From Acidimicrobiaceae bacterium (GTDB lineage Bacteria; Actinomycetota; Acidimicrobiia; Acidimicrobiales; UBA10347): a stretch of 7,375 bases of DNA. The stretch is taken from contig DNHM01000056.1 in the NCBI GenBank assembly GCA_003485885.1, forward strand, positions 1 through 7,375, in the 5' to 3' direction. The translations under genes were made by a program, and so were the position numbers. The notes beneath the pieces are model-generated. The model did not search any database, was not told the origin of the DNA, and was given only the letters and a program-made list of their open reading frames with translations. Shown here piece after piece: positions 1-5,085 of this stretch (its first letter is position 1; each line of letters opens with the position of its first letter).

Positions 1-1211
1 GCGATGAGGCCGATGGACCCGCAGAGGGTGCGCACGATCTCGACGGCGATCAGTTCGGAGTTTGCGATCATGACCAGCGATTGGTCCGACACAGCAAACA
101 GCAAGAGCAGGGGCATGCTGGCACCGGCGTAGGCCAGGAGAAGGGTGTTGACAGTGGACGCGATGTGTTCGCGTCCAATACGAATACCCGATGTGATGAG
201 TTCGGCGGAACTCAGATTGGGGTTGCGGCGGCGGATTTCGGCAACGGTGGCGACCTGAGTCACGGTGACGTCGTCGAGTGCGCCGAGAGCGCCGATGACC
301 GCACCACCGAGCAACAAGCCGGCGACGTTGATGTTTTCCGACAAGAAAGGCAGGATCAACGCTTCTTCGGTGGCTAGGCCGGTGAACCGCGCGATTTCAA
401 ACATGGCCCACGAGAGGCCGAATGTCAGTCCGAGCGCTGCCAAGGTGCCCGACAGCGCAATGGTTGTGGTGGGAGTGAACCCGTGGGTTAGGTACAGGCT
501 GACGAAAGCGATCGCTGCGGCAGCAACAACCGAGACCAGCACTGGGTCGTTGCCGTCGAGCACCGACGGGCCCACAAATACGATGAGTACGACCAACGTT
601 GACGCCATGGCGATGAGCGCGAGGAGTCCGCGGAGGCGACCGAAGCCGACGACGATTGCTGCGAAGAGCACGCCGAGCCACGCCAGAGATACGCGGCGGT
701 CGCGGTCGGCGTAGAAGTAGAAGTCGGTCGCGTCTTCGTAGCCGACGATGATCTTGTCGCCGACCTCAACCCTGTCGGTGACGCGGTCCTGCAGCAGGTT
801 GAATTCCGGCAACGATAGGACGTCGCCTTCGTCTGGCCCTTCAGTCAGCTCGAAGGAGATGACGCGACACAGCTGCGGCCGTTCGGGTGTGGAGTACGAG
901 CAGCGCTGGTCGGTTACGTCGGTGACGACTGCGGACAGCCGGTCGGTGACCAGGCCCATCTCGTCGGCGTTCGATACAGCTGTCTCAAGATCTTCTTCGG
1001 AGGGCCACAGCGCAATGAGGCCGAGCACGGTGGCCACAGCGCAAACGGCGACGAGCACCAATACCGACCGGAGCATGGGGGTCCGAGGCCACTCGGACCA
1101 GCCTCCTCCGTCGTGACTGTGACCGTGTGAATGGCCGTGTGAATGGTCGTGACCTGGGGACTGCAAGCTGCTTGTGGCAGTGTTTTCGGGCGCTGGTTTG
1201 GCGGTGCTCAT
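1..1211 (-). CDS. YibE/F family polytopic membrane protein with His-rich N-terminus (3' end off window)
   Basis: Reading the minus strand from the ATG at 1211 gives 403 open codons to the window edge, so the C-terminus is missing. Residues 21-33 are histidine-rich (HDHSHGHSHGHSH, seven His), a likely metal-binding cytosolic tail. One hydrophobic helix follows (about 46-69), then a soluble domain of about 100 residues with a cysteine pair (C104, C115). A run of membrane helices starts near residue 174 (about 174-193, 195-213, 220-242, 247-270, 292-310, 350-375 and onward). The YibE/F signatures are clear: GALGALDDVTVTQVATV near 305-321 and IGREHIASTVNTLLLAYAG near 345-363. The family is membrane-embedded and presumed to transport something, but its substrate is not established. 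It lies 52 nt after the Fur-like gene on the same strand, so co-transcription is likely. An in-frame TGA at 1224-1226 limits the start to the ATG or the TTG two codons earlier; no clear ribosome site is visible. Family assignment is firm; the metal link is inference. Confidence 0.9.
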   Translation of the reverse strand, partial: MSTAKPAPENTATSSLQSPGHDHSHGHSHGHSHDGGGWSEWPRTPMLRSVLVLVAVCAVATVLGLIALWPSEEDLETAVSNADEMGLVTDRLSAVVTDVTDQRCSYSTPERPQLCRVISFELTEGPDEGDVLSLPEFNLLQDRVTDRVEVGDKIIVGYEDATDFYFYADRDRRVSLAWLGVLFAAIVVGFGRLRGLLALIAMASTLVVLIVFVGPSVLDGNDPVLVSVVAAAAIAFVSLYLTHGFTPTTTIALSGTLAALGLTFGLSWAMFEIARFTGLATEEALILPFLSENINVAGLLLGGAVIGALGALDDVTVTQVATVAEIRRRNPNLSSAELITSGIRIGREHIASTVNTLLLAYAGASMPLLLLFAVSDQSLVMIANSELIAVEIVRTLCGSIGLI

Positions 1212-1263
1212 GGGCAAGCCGGCTGGGTCTCAGGGAAAGTACGGGTGTTCGCTGGTTGCCATG

Positions 1264-1722
1264 TCACGCGCATTCGGCACAGATCCCAAGGATGTCCAGG
1301 CGGTGGCCGTTGATCTGGAACCCCCGGTCGACGAGGACCTTGTCCAAGCCGCTGTCGAGGCTCTGTTCGATGCTTGCCGGCGCGACGAAGTCGTCGACTG
1401 AACCGCACTGGGTGCAGATCAGGTGGTGATGATGGCCGATGAGTTCCTCGGCCAGCTCGTAGCGGGCGCGGTCGTCGGCGCCGGCAACCTTCTGCACCAC
1501 GCCGACGGCTTGGAGATCGACCATGTTTCGGTACATCGAACTCTGCGTCAACGTGGCGCCACGGTCGAGTAGGTCAGGAATCGTGGCCGGGCGGCCATGT
1601 CCGTGCAGAAGCAGGACCAGCTCGCGCCGTCCCTTCGTGTACATCTGCTCGGCGTCGCGCAGGCGGCGTCCAGCAAACTCATGCACTGCCTCCGTTTGGG
1701 CTTCCGACTCGGGGCTCACCAA
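1264..1722 (-). CDS. Fur/Zur-family metal-responsive transcriptional regulator
   Basis: This 152-residue protein has the usual length of the Fur family. The N-terminal winged helix (about 15-90) includes the recognition-helix region TLTQSSMYRNMVDLQAVGVV, and RYEL leads into the dimerisation domain. That domain opens with four consecutive histidines (H97-H100) followed by C103 and C106, has H140, and ends with C148 and C151. The two CxxC pairs match the structural zinc site of Fur/Zur proteins, and the His cluster supplies regulatory-metal ligands. Such proteins bind operators as dimers when metal-loaded and repress uptake or homeostasis genes. Which metal is sensed cannot be read with certainty; the zinc-sensing Zur branch is favoured by the His-rich membrane protein encoded next to it. 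The start is non-ATG: TTG at 1722 or GTG at 1719. With no ribosome site but a -10-like TAGCAT just upstream, a leaderless start at the GTG is attractive. A perfect inverted repeat overlaps its promoter, suggesting autoregulation. Confidence 0.93.
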   Translation of the reverse strand: MVSPESEAQTEAVHEFAGRRLRDAEQMYTKGRRELVLLLHGHGRPATIPDLLDRGATLTQSSMYRNMVDLQAVGVVQKVAGADDRARYELAEELIGHHHHLICTQCGSVDDFVAPASIEQSLDSGLDKVLVDRGFQINGHRLDILGICAECA

Positions 1723-1726
1723 AAGA

Positions 1727-1732
1727 ATGCTA
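1727..1732 (-). promoter_or_regulatory. Candidate -10 element of the fur-like gene (leaderless)
   Basis: On the minus strand the hexamer TAGCAT fits the actinobacterial TANNNT -10 pattern. Its end lies seven nucleotides before the G at 1720 and eight before the GTG codon at 1719, so transcription would begin at or next to the start codon. No Shine-Dalgarno sequence is present, which agrees with a leaderless mRNA. The optimal -35 position (about 1750-1755) shows no good consensus and falls inside the inverted repeat 1744-1766. Confidence 0.4.
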
Positions 1733-1743
1733 GTACTGCAGAA

Positions 1744-1766
1744 TTCGGAACAGGAGTCATTCCGAA
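1744..1766. promoter_or_regulatory. Perfect inverted repeat, candidate operator of the Fur-like regulator
   Basis: TTCGGAA, nine bases, then TTCCGAA: two perfect 7-bp arms. The site spans the expected -35 region of the leaderless fur-like promoter, where a bound dimer would block RNA polymerase. Fur-family regulators bind inverted repeats at such positions, but this one does not match a known Fur, Zur or PerR box closely, so the assignment rests on symmetry and location only. Confidence 0.45.
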
Positions 1767-1774
1767 ATTGATGG

Positions 1775-1789
1775 GAATAAGAACTATTC
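1775..1789. promoter_or_regulatory. Second inverted repeat upstream of the fur-like gene
   Basis: GAATA, five bases, then TATTC: a perfect 15-bp dyad in a locally AT-richer stretch, nine bases beyond the first inverted repeat. Its 5-5-5 AT-rich layout is closer in size to Fur-family boxes than the first repeat. It could be a second operator or serve divergent transcription to the right. Short arms mean chance cannot be excluded. Confidence 0.35.
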
Positions 1790-1875
1790 TGATAAGGGCG
1801 CTGGCCGTAATCAGAAATAAACAGCTTCTCTCAGACTCAGGTTCGGCCACAGGCAGACGGACCCTCGCCCGAGTG

Positions 1876-2079
1876 ATGGCTTTGCTCATGTTGGTTTTAG
1901 CGTCCCACGGCGTTGGCGGGTTGGGGGACCACGACCCCACTGCGGTCAGACCGACAAGCACGTTCCCCGAACCCGCGATCGTCGCACTCGTCACTGCCGT
2001 AGTGGGATCAGTCGTACTTGAACTCATTCGTGCCCGCCGCACAGAGATCGAAGATAGTGCGCTGGCCAGGCTGTTCTGA
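1876..2079 (+). CDS. Doubtful small membrane protein
   Basis: A 67-residue reading frame from ATG 1876 has a hydrophobic N-terminus (MALLMLVLASHGVGGLG), a short polar middle, then FPEPAIVALVTAVVGSVVLE followed by the basic stretch LIRARR, a believable membrane anchor with a positive-inside end. The stop at 2077-2079 lies 14 nt before the lipoprotein ATG at 2094, and the only ribosome-site-like bases for that gene (GAAGGG) overlap this stop, which would fit translational coupling. Against it: no good ribosome site of its own, no recognised family, and the extension back to ATG 1771 uses codons rare in high-GC genomes (ATA, AGA, AGG), so that upstream part is probably non-coding. It is more plausible than the antisense frame here, but unproven. 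Confidence 0.28.
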   Translation: MALLMLVLASHGVGGLGDHDPTAVRPTSTFPEPAIVALVTAVVGSVVLELIRARRTEIEDSALARLF

Positions 2080-2155
2080 AGGGTCTGGGACCGATGAATA
2101 TGTACTTGCGGATCAGTAACAGGATGGCATTGCGGCTCGCGATTTTGCGATCGAT

Positions 2156-2261
2156 GCCATCTTGCTGGCCTCGAGTTGTTCTGGCAGGGATTTAAGCGCC
2201 GACTCATCTGCCGGCGACAGAGATGCGCCAACCGAAGCGACCGCTGCGCCAGCGACAACAG
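2156..2261 (+). pseudogene. Signal peptide/lipobox and stalk segment of the lipoprotein, out of frame
   Basis: In the frame starting at 2156 the sequence reads AILLASSCSGRDLSADS, with the putative lipidated cysteine at 2177-2179, followed by a Ser/Asp/Ala/Thr/Pro-rich stalk (DAPTEATAAPATTE). This is what follows the h-region of an actinobacterial lipoprotein, but no normal start or basic n-region precedes it in this frame. The frame from ATG 2094 supplies those (MNMYLRISNR, then MALRLAILRSM). Joining them near 2155 by one base gives a full lipoprotein signal peptide. The join into the main frame falls near 2262. The lipobox -3 residue is Ala rather than the usual Leu or Val. Confidence 0.6.
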
Positions 2262-4436
2262 AGTGCGAATTCAATACTCGTCGAGCCACTCGCTGTGATC
2301 GGAACGCTCGCTCAGTCGATCGACGTACCTGCGGAAGTGCGCACTGCGCTCGTGGTATTTACGAGTGAGGCTGGCAGTCCCGCGCTGCTGGCCCGGGTCA
2401 ACAGCGCCACGCTCGAAGCGGCCGTCGCCGGGCCGATGCTGATACTCGACCGAACGTACGGGTCGTCGGCGCAGGAGCTGTACCTCGATGACGCTGGCAA
2501 CCAACTGACGCTGCTGCCGAGTGGGGTACTGGTCGTCGGCACCGCCATGGCCGTCGAATCGATCATCGACATCGCGGAGGCATCGAGCACTTCCGAGGCC
2601 AGCCCTGTCATCCCGTGCGTGGGGCAACTAGTCGGCGATAGCGATAGCGACATCGGCTTCGTGTACGCGCTGCCAGCGATGTTCGACGACGCGATGGCTA
2701 CCGGCTCGACATTGGTCGCCGCCGAGGCCGTAGTCGGTTCGTTCGACATCGCCGTTGGTTCGATCAACGGGTCGCTGGCGTTTCACATGGCAAACGGGGT
2801 CGGCTTCATCGACGCCTTCAACGCACTGAATCGTGCGTCGACCGAGGGCGGCACCGAGACGCCGCTGACCATCGCCGATCCCGCGGTCGACGGACTTAAA
2901 CAGGTCGTCGCTGTAGTGCAGCGGCTTCCTCTCGATGCGAACGCCGACGACGTGGCCGCCTCGCTGGCCTTCTTCACGAAGCTGTTCGTCGGCATGGACG
3001 CGCTCGACTACGCCAACGGTGTGGCAGATCGGTCCAACCTGGCCTGGCTCGACTTCGTGGTCAAGAGTGAAGCCGATCCCAGCGAACCGACGTCGCCGGG
3101 ATCGGTCTATATCCGCTGGGCCTTCAAAGACGAGGCCGCGATTGCCGCATTTGAGCAGAACGAGCTTCCTGCAGGATTTCGCATAGCACCGACTCGTTTC
3201 ATCGAGAGTGACGACCCCGACGGTGAGTACTTTTTCGCCCTCAATCTGTACAACGCAGCCGGTGGGTCGATCGTTGGTGGCGCCCGTGCGGAATGGGACG
3301 TCTTCGTACACCCACCAGAGGGGGCCGACCCCAACGCTGGCGTGCGGCCCAGGTTCATGGTCGTCGACGTGCTCGCCGAAGAGGTGTCCGCCGATTCCGC
3401 TGACCTGTTGACACCCGCCGAGCCACTGACCCGCGAACTGGTTGACGGAGACGTCGTGTCCGCTGGCGCGCGTTACGACGCCGACGGGGTCGCAGTGCCT
3501 GTCTTTGAGTCGTCGTTTCCCGTTCCCGATCCGGCTGACGCCGACGTGGCACGATTCACCCGCGAGATGGCCATCGGCAACGACTACATCTATTGGGCGC
3601 ACGGCGTGTCTGACCGGGTGCTTTATAACGCCACAACGTTCAACCACGACGCCTACCTCGTCGATGTCGAGCAGCTGAGTTTCACCGATGAGACCGGCTG
3701 GTCGCAGTACCTGGAGCCCGAGGTTAAGGACGCTGTCTACTACGTCAACAATCTGGAATATGTCGCCTCACCCATGGCGAATCTTGACTCGGATTTTCTC
3801 GACATCACACCCGAGTGGCTGGCAGGCCTCGTGGGCGAGGGCGATCCTTTTGTTGGCATGCGCCTCGGCAATGAGACGCCGGCCACCTTCTACCACTTCG
3901 AGATCACGGACCCCGACGGACTCGAAGTCTCGCTTGACCTCCCACCTGGACGACAACTGGCCCCGATTGCGCTGTTCGATGGCGGCGAGGCGGCGCACTA
4001 TCTCACCTTGTCGGTCTTCGAAGCCGGGTCCCCGGCTGGGGGTATGCGAGCCCAGTGGGCGGTGTACACCGACGATGGCTCCGGACGGCCACCACACATG
4101 TTGGTCATCGAGACGATGACCGAGCACGTCGACTTCGATCCGGCAACCATCTTGAACCTGCCGAGCGGCGTGCAGCACCGTGTCGACGGCGGCGCTATTA
4201 CAACGACGTTGTCCTCGCCGACGATCCGCTTCCAGGCCTCGTTCGAGACGGCAGCGGCCACCGAGCAGGCGCTTTCGCTCGACTGGATCGAAGCCGGCGA
4301 CCGCGTCTGTTCTCGCACAGGAGTATGCCGTCAAGCGTTGGTACGACCTGGATGTCGCAGTAGAGCCGTTGCCGTTCAGCGGCCTGGAGGGCCCGACCCA
4401 CACCATCAGCGGCACCGGGTCGCTGGCAGGACGTGA
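2223..4436 (+). CDS. Longest open segment of the lipoprotein: secreted domain protein of unknown function
   Basis: This is the uninterrupted reading frame an automatic caller would report (737 codons), but both its ends are artefacts. The first 13 residues (MRQPKRPLRQRQQ) are out-of-frame stalk; credible sequence starts at SANSILVEPLAVIG (2262). The last 45 or so residues, after SLDWIEAGD, are out-of-frame and Arg/Pro-rich. In between, 2262 to about 3080 is an alanine/valine-rich domain; stretches such as LPSGVLVVGTAMAVESIIDI faintly resemble DUF3352-type bacterial lipoproteins. From 3165 and from 3939 come two related domains with the shared pattern LPxG, xAP, GGxRAxW, RPxxM. They may have a beta-barrel fold like the acetoacetate decarboxylase family, but that is a weak guess. 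No catalytic motif is evident. Acidic, export-style composition fits an extracytoplasmic protein. Confidence 0.6.
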   Translation: MRQPKRPLRQRQQSANSILVEPLAVIGTLAQSIDVPAEVRTALVVFTSEAGSPALLARVNSATLEAAVAGPMLILDRTYGSSAQELYLDDAGNQLTLLPSGVLVVGTAMAVESIIDIAEASSTSEASPVIPCVGQLVGDSDSDIGFVYALPAMFDDAMATGSTLVAAEAVVGSFDIAVGSINGSLAFHMANGVGFIDAFNALNRASTEGGTETPLTIADPAVDGLKQVVAVVQRLPLDANADDVAASLAFFTKLFVGMDALDYANGVADRSNLAWLDFVVKSEADPSEPTSPGSVYIRWAFKDEAAIAAFEQNELPAGFRIAPTRFIESDDPDGEYFFALNLYNAAGGSIVGGARAEWDVFVHPPEGADPNAGVRPRFMVVDVLAEEVSADSADLLTPAEPLTRELVDGDVVSAGARYDADGVAVPVFESSFPVPDPADADVARFTREMAIGNDYIYWAHGVSDRVLYNATTFNHDAYLVDVEQLSFTDETGWSQYLEPEVKDAVYYVNNLEYVASPMANLDSDFLDITPEWLAGLVGEGDPFVGMRLGNETPATFYHFEITDPDGLEVSLDLPPGRQLAPIALFDGGEAAHYLTLSVFEAGSPAGGMRAQWAVYTDDGSGRPPHMLVIETMTEHVDFDPATILNLPSGVQHRVDGGAITTTLSSPTIRFQASFETAAATEQALSLDWIEAGDRVCSRTGVCRQALVRPGCRSRAVAVQRPGGPDPHHQRHRVAGRT
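3165..3468 (+). repeat. Repeated domain, copy 1 (protein level)
   Basis: The segment begins LPAGFRIAP, continues with the core GGARAEWDVFVHP, then RPRFMVVDVLAEEVSADSA and ends VDGDVVSAG. It aligns by eye with copy 2 at 3939-4212 over about 90-100 residues, with an insertion of a few residues before RPRFM. The similarity is at protein level only; the DNA is too diverged for recombination, so the duplication is old. Confidence 0.6.
3939..4212 (+). repeat. Repeated domain, copy 2 (protein level)
   Basis: The segment begins LPPGRQLAP, has the core GGMRAQWAVYTDD, then RPPHMLVIETMTEHVDFDPA and ends VDGGAITTT. These blocks occur in the same order and nearly the same spacing as in copy 1. A region preceding each copy (VYIRWAFKDE in copy 1, FYHFEITDPDG in copy 2) and the region following each are also weakly alike, so the repeat unit may be larger than marked. 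Confidence 0.6.
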
Positions 4437-4580
4437 TGGCGACCTGGTTGACTCCACCTATGCGCACACGGGCGACGCCATTCTCGACGATGACCAGCTC
4501 AACTTCGCGATCGTGCAAGAGATTGAGAACGCGCTCGGCACCGCCAATATCTTCACCACCGGCAGCTTCGATCTCGCGAC
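4306..4580 (+). pseudogene. C-terminal lipoprotein segment in the +1 frame
   Basis: Coding-like sequence leaves the main frame near 4305 and continues one base later as VLAQEYAVKRWYDLDVAVEP, followed by an acidic Gly/Asp-rich stretch and LNFAIVQEIENALG. The phrase DVAVEPLPF matches DVEQLSF after repeat copy 1, which supports this as the genuine continuation. This frame runs on to a stop at 4624-4626, but after about 4580 (past GSFDLATR) it turns Arg/Pro-rich and the true frame lies elsewhere. Confidence 0.6.
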
Positions 4581-4793
4581 TCGAGTGGAACACAGACCGT
4601 GGTCGACTGCACCGGCGACGCGCTGATCTGCAGTGATATCGAGAACGGATCGGCGGCTCTGTATGTTGCACAAAATCTCGACGCAACGAACCCCGACGCA
4701 ATCTCGTGGCAGATCGATGCGGTGGTCGATCTGGGAATCTTTGGAACTGCCGACAGTGCATCAACCTTTGGCGCGACCCGAATCGAAGGCTAA
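4581..4793 (+). pseudogene. Lipoprotein C-terminus, back in the main frame
   Basis: From about 4581 the original frame resumes with SSGTQTVVDCTGDALICSD and continues to SASTFGATRIEG and the TAA at 4791-4793. The two cysteines (VDC, LIC) could form a disulfide in an exported protein. GTG 4599 starts the longest open stretch that an automatic caller could report as a 64-residue protein, but no ribosome site precedes it and the coding character begins upstream, so it is a fragment, not an independent gene. Confidence 0.6.
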
Positions 4794-4889
4794 TGATCAC
4801 AGCTGACTGCCCATGAACACACTTGGTTGTTCTGACGAGCCCGCATCCAGTGTCACCGCAGGCCGGCCCGTTCGTGATTATTTCGGGTT

Positions 4890-4907
4890 ATCGAGCAGTC
4901 GCTCGAT
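4890..4907. terminator. Perfect 7-bp hairpin, possible terminator or operator
   Basis: ATCGAGC, loop AGTC, GCTCGAT: a perfect 7-bp stem with a 4-base loop, 97 nt after the lipoprotein stop. ATTTCGGG-like bases flank both sides. It is followed by only three T residues, so it is a weak intrinsic terminator at best; a regulator binding site for the downstream synthetase is an alternative. Confidence 0.35.
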
Positions 4908-5075
4908 TTCGGGCAGCGATGTGCGCTGGCTTGAGACCTCGCTTCGGCTCTACGGCACGTCCTAGCTACTGCCTAAGAAGTGCGCGGCTGCCGGTCGGGT
5001 CCCGTCTTGTGTAATGGCGGCGCCAGGGGCCATGCGAGATACTGGTGTGTAACGCATGGTTAGCAGTCAGTCTGG

Positions 5076-5080
5076 GGAGG
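5076..5080 (+). promoter_or_regulatory. Ribosome-binding site deciding the synthetase start
   Basis: A perfect GGAGG lies five bases before GTG 5086. The in-frame ATG at 5056 has no purine-rich sequence upstream, and the ten residues it would add (MVSSQSGEGN) are not family-like, so GTG 5086 is the better start. Confidence 0.6.
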
Positions 5081-5085
5081 GCAAC

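Larger units (their letters stand above)
1723..2093. other. Divergent intergenic region between fur-like gene and lipoprotein gene
   Basis: This 371-base stretch separates the left-going fur-yibE/F pair from the right-going lipoprotein gene. The part from 1723 to about 1830 is AT-richer than its surroundings and holds the two inverted repeats and the fur-like promoter. The remainder contains only the doubtful small membrane-protein frame. GAAGGG at 2078-2083, ten bases before ATG 2094, is the likely ribosome-binding site of the lipoprotein gene. I cannot identify a convincing rightward promoter by eye. Confidence 0.6.
2094..4793 (+). pseudogene. Large secreted lipoprotein gene, broken by four frame changes
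   Basis: From ATG 2094 to TAA 4791-4793 is exactly 900 codons in one frame, but that frame carries a TAA at 2193-2195 and a TGA at 4434-4436. Following the frame that looks coding, the path is: frame of 2094 to about 2155; one base back from about 2156 to about 2261 (lipoprotein signal and stalk); original frame from 2262 to about 4305; one base forward from about 4306 to about 4580; original frame again to 4793. Each pair of changes cancels, so one missing plus one extra base occurs at each end. Read this way it is a roughly 900-residue lipoprotein: signal peptide, low-complexity stalk, a beta-rich N-terminal domain, two copies of a repeated domain, and a C-terminal domain. Sequencing or assembly error and true pseudogenisation are both possible; the neighbouring genes are intact. 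No family is firmly recognised. Confidence 0.75.
4794..5085. other. Intergenic region between lipoprotein and acyl-CoA synthetase
   Basis: The 292 bases hold no credible gene; the short frames at 4823-5014 and 5045-5233 lack ribosome sites and recognisable sequence. A perfect hairpin lies at 4890-4907 and the synthetase ribosome site at 5076-5080. TGTAAT near 5010 and GATACT near 5038 are -10-like, but neither has a clear -35 partner. Confidence 0.5.

Noticed and set aside
265..1116. Several open frames on both strands within 81-1116
   Set aside because: They overlap the YibE/F gene in wrong frames and are low-complexity Ser/Thr/Arg-rich. The real frame runs minus from 1211 off the left edge and has family signatures.
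1217..1224. AGCCGGCT palindrome between the fur-like and yibE/F genes
   Set aside because: An 8-bp GC-rich palindrome with no loop or T-run is expected by chance in this DNA.
1876..2079. True PEP-CTERM sorting substrate
   Set aside because: The anchor is not terminal (12 residues follow RARR), the protein is far too short, and the exosortase system is mainly a Gram-negative feature.
1716..2258. 180-codon minus-strand frame across the divergent region
   Set aside because: Ser/Thr/Arg-rich without a domain or ribosome site. It would also overlap the fur-like promoter and the lipoprotein signal sequence.
2628..3647. 339-codon open frame on the minus strand opposite the lipoprotein
   Set aside because: It has no recognisable domain, its composition is typical of antisense frames in high-GC DNA, and the plus-strand frame here shows clear domain repeats and export features.
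2094..4793. Programmed ribosomal frameshifting as explanation for the frame changes
   Set aside because: Four shifts in alternating directions would be needed, and no slippery heptamer with a following structure was seen at the junctions.
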